NCBI GenBank assembly: GCA_001695595.3
Contig: MBPM02000031.1
Location: forward strand, 310,001 to 374,000
Direction of reading: 5' to 3'
From: Plasmopara viticola
Taxonomy: Eukaryota; Oomycota; Peronosporomycetes; Peronosporales; Peronosporaceae
DNA length: 64,000 bases
Shown: positions 13,401 through 21,554 of the stretch, one piece after another
How the letters are laid out: every line of letters begins with the position of its first letter
How positions within the stretch are numbered: the stretch's first letter is position 1
The notes under the pieces: generated by a model
Databases searched by the model: none
The model's input: only the letters and a program-made list of their open reading frames with translations
What the model was told of the DNA's origin: nothing
Translations under genes and position numbers: made by a program

Positions 13401-16400
13401 CCGTAAGGATGACTGCTGTATAGATGCCAATTTGCTTTTTAAAAAGGTTTCCCAAAGTAGCTTGAACCACTTTGAGAAATGAGTAGTGAAGTGAACGATT
13501 CCCTCGGACGAAGAAATGAGTAGAATGAGCAATGCATGAAGCTCCATGAGCTTGAAATGTTCAGTGCCCTCCGAAATCATTGGAGAGGGTAGCTTTTTAT
13601 TATCAAATACAATTTGCACGTGAATGGAGGACAAGGAGCGATTGTGTAAGCGAAAATGGCATAACCAGCCATCAAAGCACCGCAGCCTTTCTGCATTGTG
13701 TTCCAATGCATTGTTAGACAATGTGTGTTCTAAGTTCCAACCAGGATCTTTCGTGATCCCGAGCGAGGAAGTTAAGAACTGAATGGCTGAGAAAACAGAA
13801 GACGTTGATTCAGTCATCCCGAAAGCCGTCGAGAACCGACCAAAGTGGATGGGAAGATCGATAGATCCAGCAGCCCAGAGTAAAGTGTTTTGGGCAGTAA
13901 AAGAACGTTGACGGTCGAGAAGGCCATTTATATAGAGTTGAAGTTTGGTGGCGTCTAACACTATTGCCACATGATTCCAGGTACCGGAAGCAACAACTTG
14001 TTTCGACAGCACTCGCTCCCACATTCGATGTTGCAAAGGATAAATCCCAGCTGTATCGCCTCGATTAAAATCCATTAAAATTCCGACTTCGAATTGCCAT
14101 TTCTCACGACTTTCAGGCACTAGAACTAAATACAGAGCTATCTCACGCGCAGCACCACGCAAAAAGACCAGTTGACGGTCTTGAAGACTATCCGGCAGCT
14201 CACAACGATTCGTTCTCCGTTTCGGTATAGTATTGATGTATAGCCACATTGTGACACTAAACTCATTAGGCTTTAGCATAGGAGACATCACTGTATTTAA
14301 GGCCGAGCTCGAGCAGGCAACCATATCTTCGTAGCTGACAAAGGCGCCCTTATTTTGACAAGAAAAGCGCCGCGGCTGTGGAATGGCCTCAAAACTTCTT
14401 CGAATCGTTCCGGAGACAGTAGGAGCCGTTTCTATCTGCTTGATTAGATTCATGTCTAAAAATTGATTGGAAATGAGGACTGCTTCGTTTAACAAGAGCT
14501 CTGCAACCGTCGCTAAGACAGGATACGTGGGAACGTCAATGTCTGGACCAACAGTCAATGCTTTGGTTTGTACTGCAAAGTGCACATAAATGTATCGAAA
14601 CAAGATCCACAATGTAGTTTCTAACCGAAAAAGTTGAGTTTGCGAAGAAGAAGTAGATCGCTGTGTCTGTTCTTCACTTTTGCTCATGATAGTGTCTACA
14701 AAGGAAGAAGTATCACTGCAAGTGTTCCCTTGGTATCTTTTGGTAAAAACCTGCATGAGTTCTTGAATCACTTGAAGAATGCCAATATCACTCACAAATT
14801 CAAATTGTTCCTTGTCAAAATGAATGCCCCATGCGCTAAGCATCACGATTATAATCCAGATTGGAAAGGTTGCTTTTTTTTCTTGAGATTCCAATAGTCT
14901 CGCAGCTTTGTCGGTCATTAATTCAGTTAGTTGTCCAAACAAGTCGGCAATTCTTTCGTTCTGCAGACTCAAGTAAAAGTGTCCGACACAATGACCTCTC
15001 GTTATGATAGATGCTGTTGTCGATTGGAAAACAAAGACCTGCGAGAGTTGAAACACAATGTCCGTCTGAATTGAATCAAACGAAACCAAACTTAGGAGTT
15101 CCGACAAGGTTTCAAGTCCTCGAATAGAGCAGCTAATACGGCGACAGGGATCGACAAGAAGAGTATTGATGGCAGTGGGAGAAGATACGGGCTCGTTAGA
15201 TAAAACGAAGGCCAAAACTTCCTGTGAGACTAGATATGAAGCACCTTGACAAAGGAACTTCCATCGAATTAAGGAGTGAAGTGCCATTCGCACTCTTTTC
15301 CACTTGGACAAAGGGAATGCAATCAGAAACGGTAGCTTTTCATCAGTGTATGATGCGCAAAGGTGTCGTTTTACAGACGTAGTCGATAATTTGCACGTCG
15401 AGCTAGCTGCAACGAGAAATGCGGGGTCGTACGGTGCAACATAGCCAGCAAACTGGACATTTGTATGTTCTTGCTCTTCGTAAGTATCCACCAGCAGCAA
15501 AAGCTTGCACCGATCTAGAGTTGTTTTTTGAAAAGTAAGAATTGGATCAAACCCGCTTCTTTCGGGAGGATCAAATTCTGTATGAAGTCGATTTTTAAGT
15601 TCAGTCTTTTTGGCAGCCATACGTCGCCGCAATTGAGCAACATAATGCCACAAAGACATAAACGCTCGTGGAGGAGGTGATCGTGTTTCTATTGAAGAGT
15701 GGAAAAGTCCCAGTGCAAAGTGATACGCTTGAGCACCACAGAGATTGTGATGGACAAGTGCTGCAAAAAAATCGGCTTCAATCTGAAGTTCATTGACTTG
15801 TATTTCGACAGATTGGGTTGGCGACTTTAAATTGATTGCAAGTTGAGACTGCCTTACGAGCATTCGATAGGACGGATCTTTCTTGGTGTGGCTGTCTCGG
15901 ACCCAAGCACAGAGTTTCATTGCTGCTGCGAAAGCTTCTGGTTGCGTTTCAACTTCATTTTTACAATAAAACGAAGTTAGGAAGGTTCGTATCGATTCGG
16001 GATGAAATGTTTCTCTATAGTTTCGACTTGTTGGCAGCTGCCATAGAGGCAAGGCGTCAACGTTGCTTGAAGATGGAGGAAGAATTAACGAGAACGGTGG
16101 AGCGTCAAGAGCTTGGAATGGCGTATGCTGGACAGTTCGAGCCTGCTCTTGGCGACTAAAGTTCCTCTTATATATGCTTTGAACTAAGTACTTTGCATTT
16201 AATCCTCCCTGAAACAAAGAACTTTTCATCCAACGATCCACGAATTCTGTACTTTTGAGTGGATCATGCTCACTTTTAGCCTCTGAAATTGCAAGAAATG
16301 AGTTTCCAATCACTAATGTTACTGCCATTTCAGCAGTGAGTACAGCCATCTCTTTCTCCAGCCGATAGTGCCAAGGTAGCGCCATCGCATCAGACACCGT

Positions 16401-19400
16401 CATCCCTGATTCGCTGTCATTGATGTCATCACTTCCTCGATTCGCACGCAAGTTGCAATCACTTTTGCGTTGAATAGTCTTCATTACAATCGTCTTTTTC
16501 ATGAAAGAATTTAAACCAAAAGACGAGGTCATCTTTTCGACAAATTGTCTCTCTGCAAGCTCGACAGTAGAATCCAACCGGTTAAATGTATCCAAGGACC
16601 TCAGCACCATCTTTAATGTAGGCAACAACGTTGCAGCAAACAAAGGATTGTTGCTAAAATGCAGCAGGCTTACTACTAGTAGTGGCAAAAGCTGACCAAC
16701 GATCGAGTGCTCAACTATTTCGACAACGTTTACTTTTTTGTTGCCATTCTTTTTGAAGCCTTGAGTATATTCGTGGGTTGGACTGGGGAGTGACTCAGAT
16801 GATAAAATTTGGCTAAGCACTTCGTAACACTGATGCAACGCTGTCATAGTAAATTCAAGATAACAGCGCCACGGAACGGGTACTTGGTTTAGATCGTCTT
16901 CATCCACACGAAGAGCCCGGTCAATTATTTGAGCAACATTCGACTCGATGCAAGTACTAGACTGTACGGACGCAGTGTCGCTTAAGTGCCATCTTTTAAC
17001 ACTCGCAGCCCAACTAGAAAGGTGCTTCTGGTATCCATTAAGCACATCAAAGAACGCCCGGACACAAATTGGTCGTGACGAAACTTTTGGCGTTGCTCGA
17101 AGCACGGCTTCGTCTCCTAAATTCAAAGAAAAGTCGGCCGCTACGCGTTCAAAGACTATCTCGCACAATTCAGGCATCAGTGACGCATAAAAAGTTTCTG
17201 ATTCTATCGGTTGAGAGAATCGACAAGAATTAGAAATGGTGGTCGAAGAGAGTAGTGGTAGGGATTGGATTATGAGGACATCTTCCGCCATTCGTTTCAA
17301 AAGAGGTTCAAGCAACAGTTTTTTTGATTTGGGAAATGTTTGAATTCGCCACAAATCGCGTCGACAATGCAATTCACAAGAAAATTCCATACTGTCTCGG
17401 TTTCGAGTTTGTTGCATTACGTGTAAAAAAAATTGACGCTTTAGACATTTACATGGAAAAAAGACTTCAAATCCTTGCATTATTGTGGCTGTGGCCTCCT
17501 CTGCGATTCGAGTAGTGTTTTCGCCTTCTTTAAACGAATCGTCCAGAGCATGGCAGATATTTCGCCGGCGTTTAATATCGACAAATGTGAATAAAACGTC
17601 TCTGATTTGTAAAATGGCCACACGTGTGCGGCCAAGGTCATTTGCCCAGCATTTGATGTTACTTGTGGGCTCATTCGATAGAGGCATTTCGGTAGAGAGC
17701 AGCACAATGGCCTTGGCCATACCAGATCGTAAGAGTTGCGACAAATTCGCTTGCAAAATTCGAAGGAGTGCACTAAGCATATACACTTGGAGTTGAGAAG
17801 TTGAGATCGGCTCTGAGGCAGATGCAAACTTAGATGTATTTTCAACCTTTCTGGTACTCAAGTGCTTTAACAAGATTGCGAGACTCTCGAAAGTCGAGCT
17901 GCAGCTATGAATCCCAAAAGCTTCGAAACTTCCATCAAAGAAACAGCTCGCGTCGAAGGAGACAGCATTTGCTTTGGTAAGCGCTTCAATGACACTGATT
18001 GAAGGATGTTGTAGCATTGGATAGCTTGCTCTTTTTGGGACAAATGGCTGACATAGTCGATCAAGCTGTGCAAGGATAACCAGCGCGACAAGTAGAGCAT
18101 TCCCTGAGTCCGTGTGAAGTCTCGTGTCTTCATTAGATTCTCTTCTGTCTTCGTCTCGATAATCATTGTAGAGACCTTCAAGCGCTGGCGCTTTCATGCC
18201 AATTTTCAAATCATGAGAACTTGAGTGGTAGTTTTCCGATTCCTTGGTCGAATCTAGCCAGTTTTTGATTGTCGGACTGGAGAGGATCGTCGCATAATCG
18301 GTTTCCACACTGGTTGCGTCTTTATTTGAATTGGTAAATAAATCTTGCTCAGTTTTGTCTTCATCTTTTCCCCCCGTGAGCACAATTGTATGGTAAAAGC
18401 CAGCAGCTACCTGTGCAATTCGCTTGCCAGCGAAATCATCAATTAGAAATGGATACACTCGCTCAATTGTGTCTCCTGTTCCTAGTTGCCCGTGATTGTT
18501 GCGTCCAAATACGTATAACACTCCATTGTCCGATACAGCAATGGTATGGTAACACCCACAGGACAATCGCACAATTTCTTTGCCTTCCAACCCTTCAATT
18601 AACTTAGGTTGGAAGAATCGTTGCTGCTGGAGCTGAAGAATAGCAGATGCGCTTGCTTCGGGACGCCCGAGACCAAGTTGTCCGTAATCATTCCGACCGA
18701 ACGCGAATGAATGCGCTCCAGTACATAGAATGATCGTGTGGTAGTACCCACATCGCACCTCCAGACACTTTTGTTTCTCTAATTCGGCTCGTACCTGCAT
18801 TGGAAAGACTTGATGTTCAAGTGATTCTATCCCCAACTGGCCATAGTCATTCTTACCAAACGCAAATGCTTTACCTGTTGTGGTCACCACCATCGTGTGG
18901 TACTGTCCACAAGCAGCAGAGACGACCTCTTCGTCACGTAAGGCTTCGACTTCTTGAGGAAGTTTTCGATCACTTGTGTCATTAAGTCCTAATTGGCCAT
19001 AGTCATTTCGTCCAAAAGTAAACACAAATTGTTGTCCACTTCCTCCTTCTTCACAAACCAAAATTGTGTGGTAATAACTACACGATACCAACCGAACGAT
19101 CTTGTTGGCCAAACTTTGAATCATTCTTGGTACACTCTCACTTGTTGTACTCCCATGACCGAGCTGGCCACGGTAATTGTAGCCACATGTTGCAGCTCGA
19201 CCCTCTATCGTAACAAAGATCGTATGTTCACAACCATTGTAGGCGTGCGCTTGCGAAACATAAGTTTCACTCAATTTTGGTACTTTGCTGAAATGACTCA
19301 CTCTAGAGGTTCCTCCTTGACCACACTGACCATTGTCGTTGTATCCACAAGTAAAGACTCGACCATTCGCTGTTAAGGCTACTGTATGCTCATTTCCGGC

Positions 19401-21296
19401 GCCAATCTGGATAACATCTTTCTGCTGAAGCGACTCGATCCTTTGAAATGACTTGCGCGATGTCGTGTCTCCATGTCCTAATTCTCCGTACGAGTTTTGT
19501 CCGCAACTCCAGACTTCCCGATCGCTTTCGTCCTCTTCAAATAAATTCGTGGCATGATTAACACCAAAAGGATTCGAGCCCTGTGAATTTTCACGAGCTT
19601 GGTGCAAAGCCAAAGGTTTTACACGATTTAATTCAAGCAAAACTGACTGAACATTAAGTTCTCTGATCTTTGGGCATCTCGCAGTGCCGATCGGTGTAGA
19701 CATAAGAAAGTCTTGATCTCGAGCCAGCGTTTCCTTCATTGCAGGTACATCGAGCGAAGGATTGGTGTTCTCCATTCCAAGTGCGTCCTTCAGTTCGTTT
19801 TTCGTGCGGGCGTATTTGGTAGCAAGGCTTTTGCCACGACTGGTGTACAACGGGCGAGGATGTGGGGCGCTGGGGGCGATCGAAGCTAAATTTTCAGCAA
19901 GAGCACTTGTCTTTATCCCTTTCAGCAATAATTTGTTTCTGCTCGTATCCGATAGTGCACCATCTTCAGTCTCTCGTGCGCTCAGTGGATTTCTGATCCC
20001 GATTCTACTTGAATTAAAACGAGATCTATCGGACTTGATCAAGTGATCATCACAATTTGAGGAATGTAACTCTTCGACATGAAAAGTTGGTAGTGACGGG
20101 TCTGAAGCTGTTTCTAGCGATCGTGACGAAAGCGTGTTGCGGAGCTCTTTTCTTTCAGTGGTTGGTGAGAAGTCAGTCACGCCGAGAAACACTTTTAACA
20201 CCACTAAAAAGTCTCGTACGGAGCCTGTCGCTGCAGCGAGGTGGACCAAGCCATCAGCCACATTTGTGCGATCATCAACATCCCATTCTCCACTTTTTAA
20301 AATCACGGAAAGTCTTGGAGTCGTCAATGGAAACGAATTTGAGCGTGGACACATGTGAAGTAAAAACTTTTGAACTTTTTCCGTAAACGCTGAAACGTCG
20401 GCTGCGTCCGATGCAGGTGACGAGCAGGACAAGATCTGGTTACTGAACAAATTGTCACTACGAGATCGTCGAGGACAAAGTGTCAAAATGCCCATTTCAC
20501 GTAACATTGGCAACAAAGTCGCAAGAAACTCCCGTTTCTGAGCTGTTGTCGTCACTGTAGAATCGTTAAATCCATCTAATAGGCACACTATCATTTGTAA
20601 ACCCAAGCCGGCTTCTCGACACACCTTTTCTTTAGCTGTATTTGTCCTAACAATTCCCGGTGAATCTATCGTTTTTTGACCACCATCTGTCAACGATAAA
20701 CTACTCGTTTCCATGCAGTTGACAATATCAAAGTTCAGCTCGAGTGCTGTTCTCTGCTGTCGATGTTGAAACGCAACTGCCTCGTGCATGCTCTTGATCA
20801 GCTGTCGTCGCAATGCAATCAGCTGATAAATCGGATTTGGAAACGTGCACCACCGTCCAAGTGCCTCTTTAAGTTTCGTCGCCATCGACGTTGCCAATTC
20901 TGGCTGCTGCAAGTTCCCAAGCACACATTGAGCATTGAAAAGCTCACGTTCTCTTGCGTCTTGCAATGTTGTGGCCAACTTTATCGTCTCCACTGTTGCC
21001 TTCACCTCATCTTCTGACGCGTCTCGAGAAGCTTTCAACTGAGCTGCCATCAATCTTTGACGAATGCTTTTGTCTGACACCACATCCTTCGTTTCCGATA
21101 CTTCTGACCTTCCTGATCGATGAGCCTTATGTGTACATTCAATGCGTTGTAGCTGTTTGGTCAAAAATCCTTCGTCCATTAATTGGGCGAAAGTTAGCCA
21201 ACCCCATCGCAAGTCCAGACGCGACAAAGGTCCAGTGGCATTTGAAGCGGTACCTTGGAATTCGTACCCGGTGCCGTACGAGTCGCTACGCTGCAT
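7470..21296 (-). CDS. Giant HECT-type E3 ubiquitin ligase with RCC1 repeats (HERC-like)
   Basis: A single uninterrupted reading frame encodes about 4,608 residues from the preferred ATG at 21296. An upstream in-frame ATG at 21392 would add 32 residues. The preferred start lies just below an Inr-like motif at 21320-21335. Domains in order are: seven RCC1-type repeats at about 594-978 (recurrent FGRNDYGQLG and CGYYHTI); a LamG/concanavalin-like sandwich at about 2310-2530; an acidic tract at 3090-3143; a UBA-like segment with LMLMGFPEDW at about 3145-3187; SPRY at about 3640-3780; and a C-terminal HECT domain from about 4120. The catalytic cysteine is in HTCFFALQLPRYSS (codon at 7635-7637, residue 4554). 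It should transfer ubiquitin through a cysteine thioester. The architecture resembles animal HERC1-type ligases, but orthology is unproven. The function is confident; the substrate is unknown. Confidence 0.92.
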   Translation of the reverse strand: MQRSDSYGTGYEFQGTASNATGPLSRLDLRWGWLTFAQLMDEGFLTKQLQRIECTHKAHRSGRSEVSETKDVVSDKSIRQRLMAAQLKASRDASEDEVKATVETIKLATTLQDARERELFNAQCVLGNLQQPELATSMATKLKEALGRWCTFPNPIYQLIALRRQLIKSMHEAVAFQHRQQRTALELNFDIVNCMETSSLSLTDGGQKTIDSPGIVRTNTAKEKVCREAGLGLQMIVCLLDGFNDSTVTTTAQKREFLATLLPMLREMGILTLCPRRSRSDNLFSNQILSCSSPASDAADVSAFTEKVQKFLLHMCPRSNSFPLTTPRLSVILKSGEWDVDDRTNVADGLVHLAAATGSVRDFLVVLKVFLGVTDFSPTTERKELRNTLSSRSLETASDPSLPTFHVEELHSSNCDDHLIKSDRSRFNSSRIGIRNPLSARETEDGALSDTSRNKLLLKGIKTSALAENLASIAPSAPHPRPLYTSRGKSLATKYARTKNELKDALGMENTNPSLDVPAMKETLARDQDFLMSTPIGTARCPKIRELNVQSVLLELNRVKPLALHQARENSQGSNPFGVNHATNLFEEDESDREVWSCGQNSYGELGHGDTTSRKSFQRIESLQQKDVIQIGAGNEHTVALTANGRVFTCGYNDNGQCGQGGTSRVSHFSKVPKLSETYVSQAHAYNGCEHTIFVTIEGRAATCGYNYRGQLGHGSTTSESVPRMIQSLANKIVRLVSCSYYHTILVCEEGGSGQQFVFTFGRNDYGQLGLNDTSDRKLPQEVEALRDEEVVSAACGQYHTMVVTTTGKAFAFGKNDYGQLGIESLEHQVFPMQVRAELEKQKCLEVRCGYYHTIILCTGAHSFAFGRNDYGQLGLGRPEASASAILQLQQQRFFQPKLIEGLEGKEIVRLSCGCYHTIAVSDNGVLYVFGRNNHGQLGTGDTIERVYPFLIDDFAGKRIAQVAAGFYHTIVLTGGKDEDKTEQDLFTNSNKDATSVETDYATILSSPTIKNWLDSTKESENYHSSSHDLKIGMKAPALEGLYNDYRDEDRRESNEDTRLHTDSGNALLVALVILAQLDRLCQPFVPKRASYPMLQHPSISVIEALTKANAVSFDASCFFDGSFEAFGIHSCSSTFESLAILLKHLSTRKVENTSKFASASEPISTSQLQVYMLSALLRILQANLSQLLRSGMAKAIVLLSTEMPLSNEPTSNIKCWANDLGRTRVAILQIRDVLFTFVDIKRRRNICHALDDSFKEGENTTRIAEEATATIMQGFEVFFPCKCLKRQFFLHVMQQTRNRDSMEFSCELHCRRDLWRIQTFPKSKKLLLEPLLKRMAEDVLIIQSLPLLSSTTISNSCRFSQPIESETFYASLMPELCEIVFERVAADFSLNLGDEAVLRATPKVSSRPICVRAFFDVLNGYQKHLSSWAASVKRWHLSDTASVQSSTCIESNVAQIIDRALRVDEDDLNQVPVPWRCYLEFTMTALHQCYEVLSQILSSESLPSPTHEYTQGFKKNGNKKVNVVEIVEHSIVGQLLPLLVVSLLHFSNNPLFAATLLPTLKMVLRSLDTFNRLDSTVELAERQFVEKMTSSFGLNSFMKKTIVMKTIQRKSDCNLRANRGSDDINDSESGMTVSDAMALPWHYRLEKEMAVLTAEMAVTLVIGNSFLAISEAKSEHDPLKSTEFVDRWMKSSLFQGGLNAKYLVQSIYKRNFSRQEQARTVQHTPFQALDAPPFSLILPPSSSNVDALPLWQLPTSRNYRETFHPESIRTFLTSFYCKNEVETQPEAFAAAMKLCAWVRDSHTKKDPSYRMLVRQSQLAINLKSPTQSVEIQVNELQIEADFFAALVHHNLCGAQAYHFALGLFHSSIETRSPPPRAFMSLWHYVAQLRRRMAAKKTELKNRLHTEFDPPERSGFDPILTFQKTTLDRCKLLLLVDTYEEQEHTNVQFAGYVAPYDPAFLVAASSTCKLSTTSVKRHLCASYTDEKLPFLIAFPLSKWKRVRMALHSLIRWKFLCQGASYLVSQEVLAFVLSNEPVSSPTAINTLLVDPCRRISCSIRGLETLSELLSLVSFDSIQTDIVFQLSQVFVFQSTTASIITRGHCVGHFYLSLQNERIADLFGQLTELMTDKAARLLESQEKKATFPIWIIIVMLSAWGIHFDKEQFEFVSDIGILQVIQELMQVFTKRYQGNTCSDTSSFVDTIMSKSEEQTQRSTSSSQTQLFRLETTLWILFRYIYVHFAVQTKALTVGPDIDVPTYPVLATVAELLLNEAVLISNQFLDMNLIKQIETAPTVSGTIRRSFEAIPQPRRFSCQNKGAFVSYEDMVACSSSALNTVMSPMLKPNEFSVTMWLYINTIPKRRTNRCELPDSLQDRQLVFLRGAAREIALYLVLVPESREKWQFEVGILMDFNRGDTAGIYPLQHRMWERVLSKQVVASGTWNHVAIVLDATKLQLYINGLLDRQRSFTAQNTLLWAAGSIDLPIHFGRFSTAFGMTESTSSVFSAIQFLTSSLGITKDPGWNLEHTLSNNALEHNAERLRCFDGWLCHFRLHNRSLSSIHVQIVFDNKKLPSPMISEGTEHFKLMELHALLILLISSSEGIVHFTTHFSKWFKLLWETFLKSKLASIQQSSLRVLCSLLPLESPFRASKVLVQELTPLNLHSFGFYTCDDIFVQQIIRIIGFCLYKCSSCEPNSDAAVVPWTLMVAQGIHGNQFSLDAQDQVNQEVELQSDIESHYQTSKHQSSMLANELNHLLQQLFRCSNATWSQCIIRTFSNTFQHFSNSQVESNHPEKLLVQFGKHTLHITTVKCVESVGCLYFLNGGAEFLRPGLTVEMRGSRDLAHVLSLEAPSEIKPSPQVGDTLAHVQIDQSKREIAHEDWSNLTWYDKVFSSNANVCITKVNIDEFNPASMTKFRGTDPSLIYEIASRKEGSTVLNALVDKAAEVLPDVYSTKGTVWPRDKISGRDVNSIRDGWMLLRLLAQVAGTDAGVDALLAKPSLLAFLIEVAIREDSNCKHMTLCQVEKRVNALRHEVYVALVEFGNEGEAELANVNNFEEGGGDMVEQGSTTFVRDSSRERQVLDTSRYKDFLISSERVDDDEEENFGQTEETWDHSEANDEDDEGEDMNGSFEEKDGNDEEDEDEDAEESRSEFVEELMLMGFPEDWCVLALKQTENDIVNASAWIVDNLEYLSKVQSKLDKELNQGRACSRFEEEVDDVAPSEVVPNDQPQLHSLNISHTWFHPASWTNNGETESDSQPTSDSMSLQQTVAVPILSDKETGRKVFGEMYFPFEEGGFLSNTKSSFMRSWKDESVEKDEKSPRNSSHPDLDNASEILCEEFQTEIRRLDLKDLVKKLWTLENTLSLLYARQCVVTLLHQTASLRCGVASLQCWISYKQWLKLLKLVVFRGDQFAITLKNLTQQQELSINQVFSKAYHFFIEQEPAIIASTTFEFCLEQLETAATEKIYEATLWTHRSLVRFDNLAAQEPGIELVVWLLDLLLTGSQNSWSSFSLDYVKNIVRRLRCCLCTTNLPVKLVVLRTISRVLTLSNTHDQNVVIDSQLIVQDFMSAAKLRHSRELIQSRLLFSQYLLGHIELLIILQKLTDDYHETIPSGLKEVTRSSVSFQQQSEGNSLQFDRKRSRSSVLKFSDDDRSVLYCGNEIWTTACSTVGFSTGIHSWSVRIEKSNSPYLFVGVAARQASINSFLGADDQSWGFIGDKALYYQRNRVRAYGEAFLEGDCLGMRLDCERGELSFSKNGVELGVAFDNVVGEVCPGVALYSKHQKVSFIQDSYISSSGSSESNILCTGEEENANVEDCLTVCELMSNWISNTPMRPTLTAAAFTMTLEWLHGTKKFVTTRAGKSLWVDVTRKTCEKAGFFPEDRVRTPRGNATVLGIANGRLWVDVDKEPGAWFFHPTKFHPLTMPTTTSPNSLAHLSSNSSRPDITSDLDRAIAETFLNQFTLSQKDLVEFGEHSSWTIAADREMVTVVNDFCEISRIHPWNLTPRELLDLFSEKTANSELTSIATVLAMPREKSEKMIVARFAILRFANTYFSRALPFFDLTWHYFSPTSDSLPCRLLSQCRGSIFVCVKNSFWTSLMERTAHSPSKSEDEYDYPEDLPQLQVNRMKAATAKRHQGSVSSLFTSLFGQSFEELYFLPVQTLRMVYSHPMDDGQLRSFKVKFEGEGVDDYGGPYREFFSQFFAELQMLQVLESEDSGESKVNRVRIGGLDRTSMKQDTNVACILPFFLPCPNWRNGVGANREKFVLNGATLNKSTVGGTTACECAEEERELYSKMFFFLGQMIGICLRTRVCVRLDFAMSVWKQLVAEDDLNLESALESLQEIDFVAFSLWKTLQGMLDNSQRQDVVTTRKLDEELEAMDLVFTTVLSDGQIVELIEDGANTAVTLANLKEYIDLMLQARLQESKDVMNLVKQGLHSILPVSALALLTCTELEKRMCGASEIDIKLLQENTEYDEDLSLNDDFIQRFWRVLESFELEDKRAFLRFVWARSRLPLGSAEFHQKFKIQALAPSEDANGSSNAAGTSQGWMDSQMPRSHTCFFALQLPRYSSDEICRNQILYAVRNCVEMDGDFRLADTEMTGWTDINPIVQLRI

Positions 21297-21319
21297 GGCA
21301 AATATTATGTGGTCACTAG

Positions 21320-21335
21320 AGGGAAAAGTGAACGA
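21320..21335 (-). promoter_or_regulatory. Inr-like motif upstream of the HECT ligase
   Basis: On the minus strand the sequence CGTTCACTTTTCCC lies about 25-40 bases before the ATG at 21296. It resembles the oomycete Inr (TCAYTTYNC). It lies downstream of the alternative ATG at 21392. A transcript starting here could only use the 21296 start. Confidence 0.35.
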
Positions 21336-21554
21336 CGTTTGGATGACCAAGAGTCGAGTTGGTGCCACTTCACGACCGTCCGATCGAGTCATAAAGGACA
21401 GTTGGAATTTCGAAGCGATTTTAGAAATCCAGTCAAGACTTGTTGATTAGCACCTACTATTGCACCAGCTCACTAAGGATGGCGCTCGCTTCTTGCTACT
21501 TGACATTTTGCTACAAGGCTAGCAAGGTTGCATTGACTACTTTGTATCTACCTC

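Noticed and set aside
21297..21392. N-terminal extension of the HECT ligase from the ATG at 21392
   Set aside because: An Inr-like motif lies between the two ATGs, and the extra 32 residues show no domain. The 21296 start is preferred.
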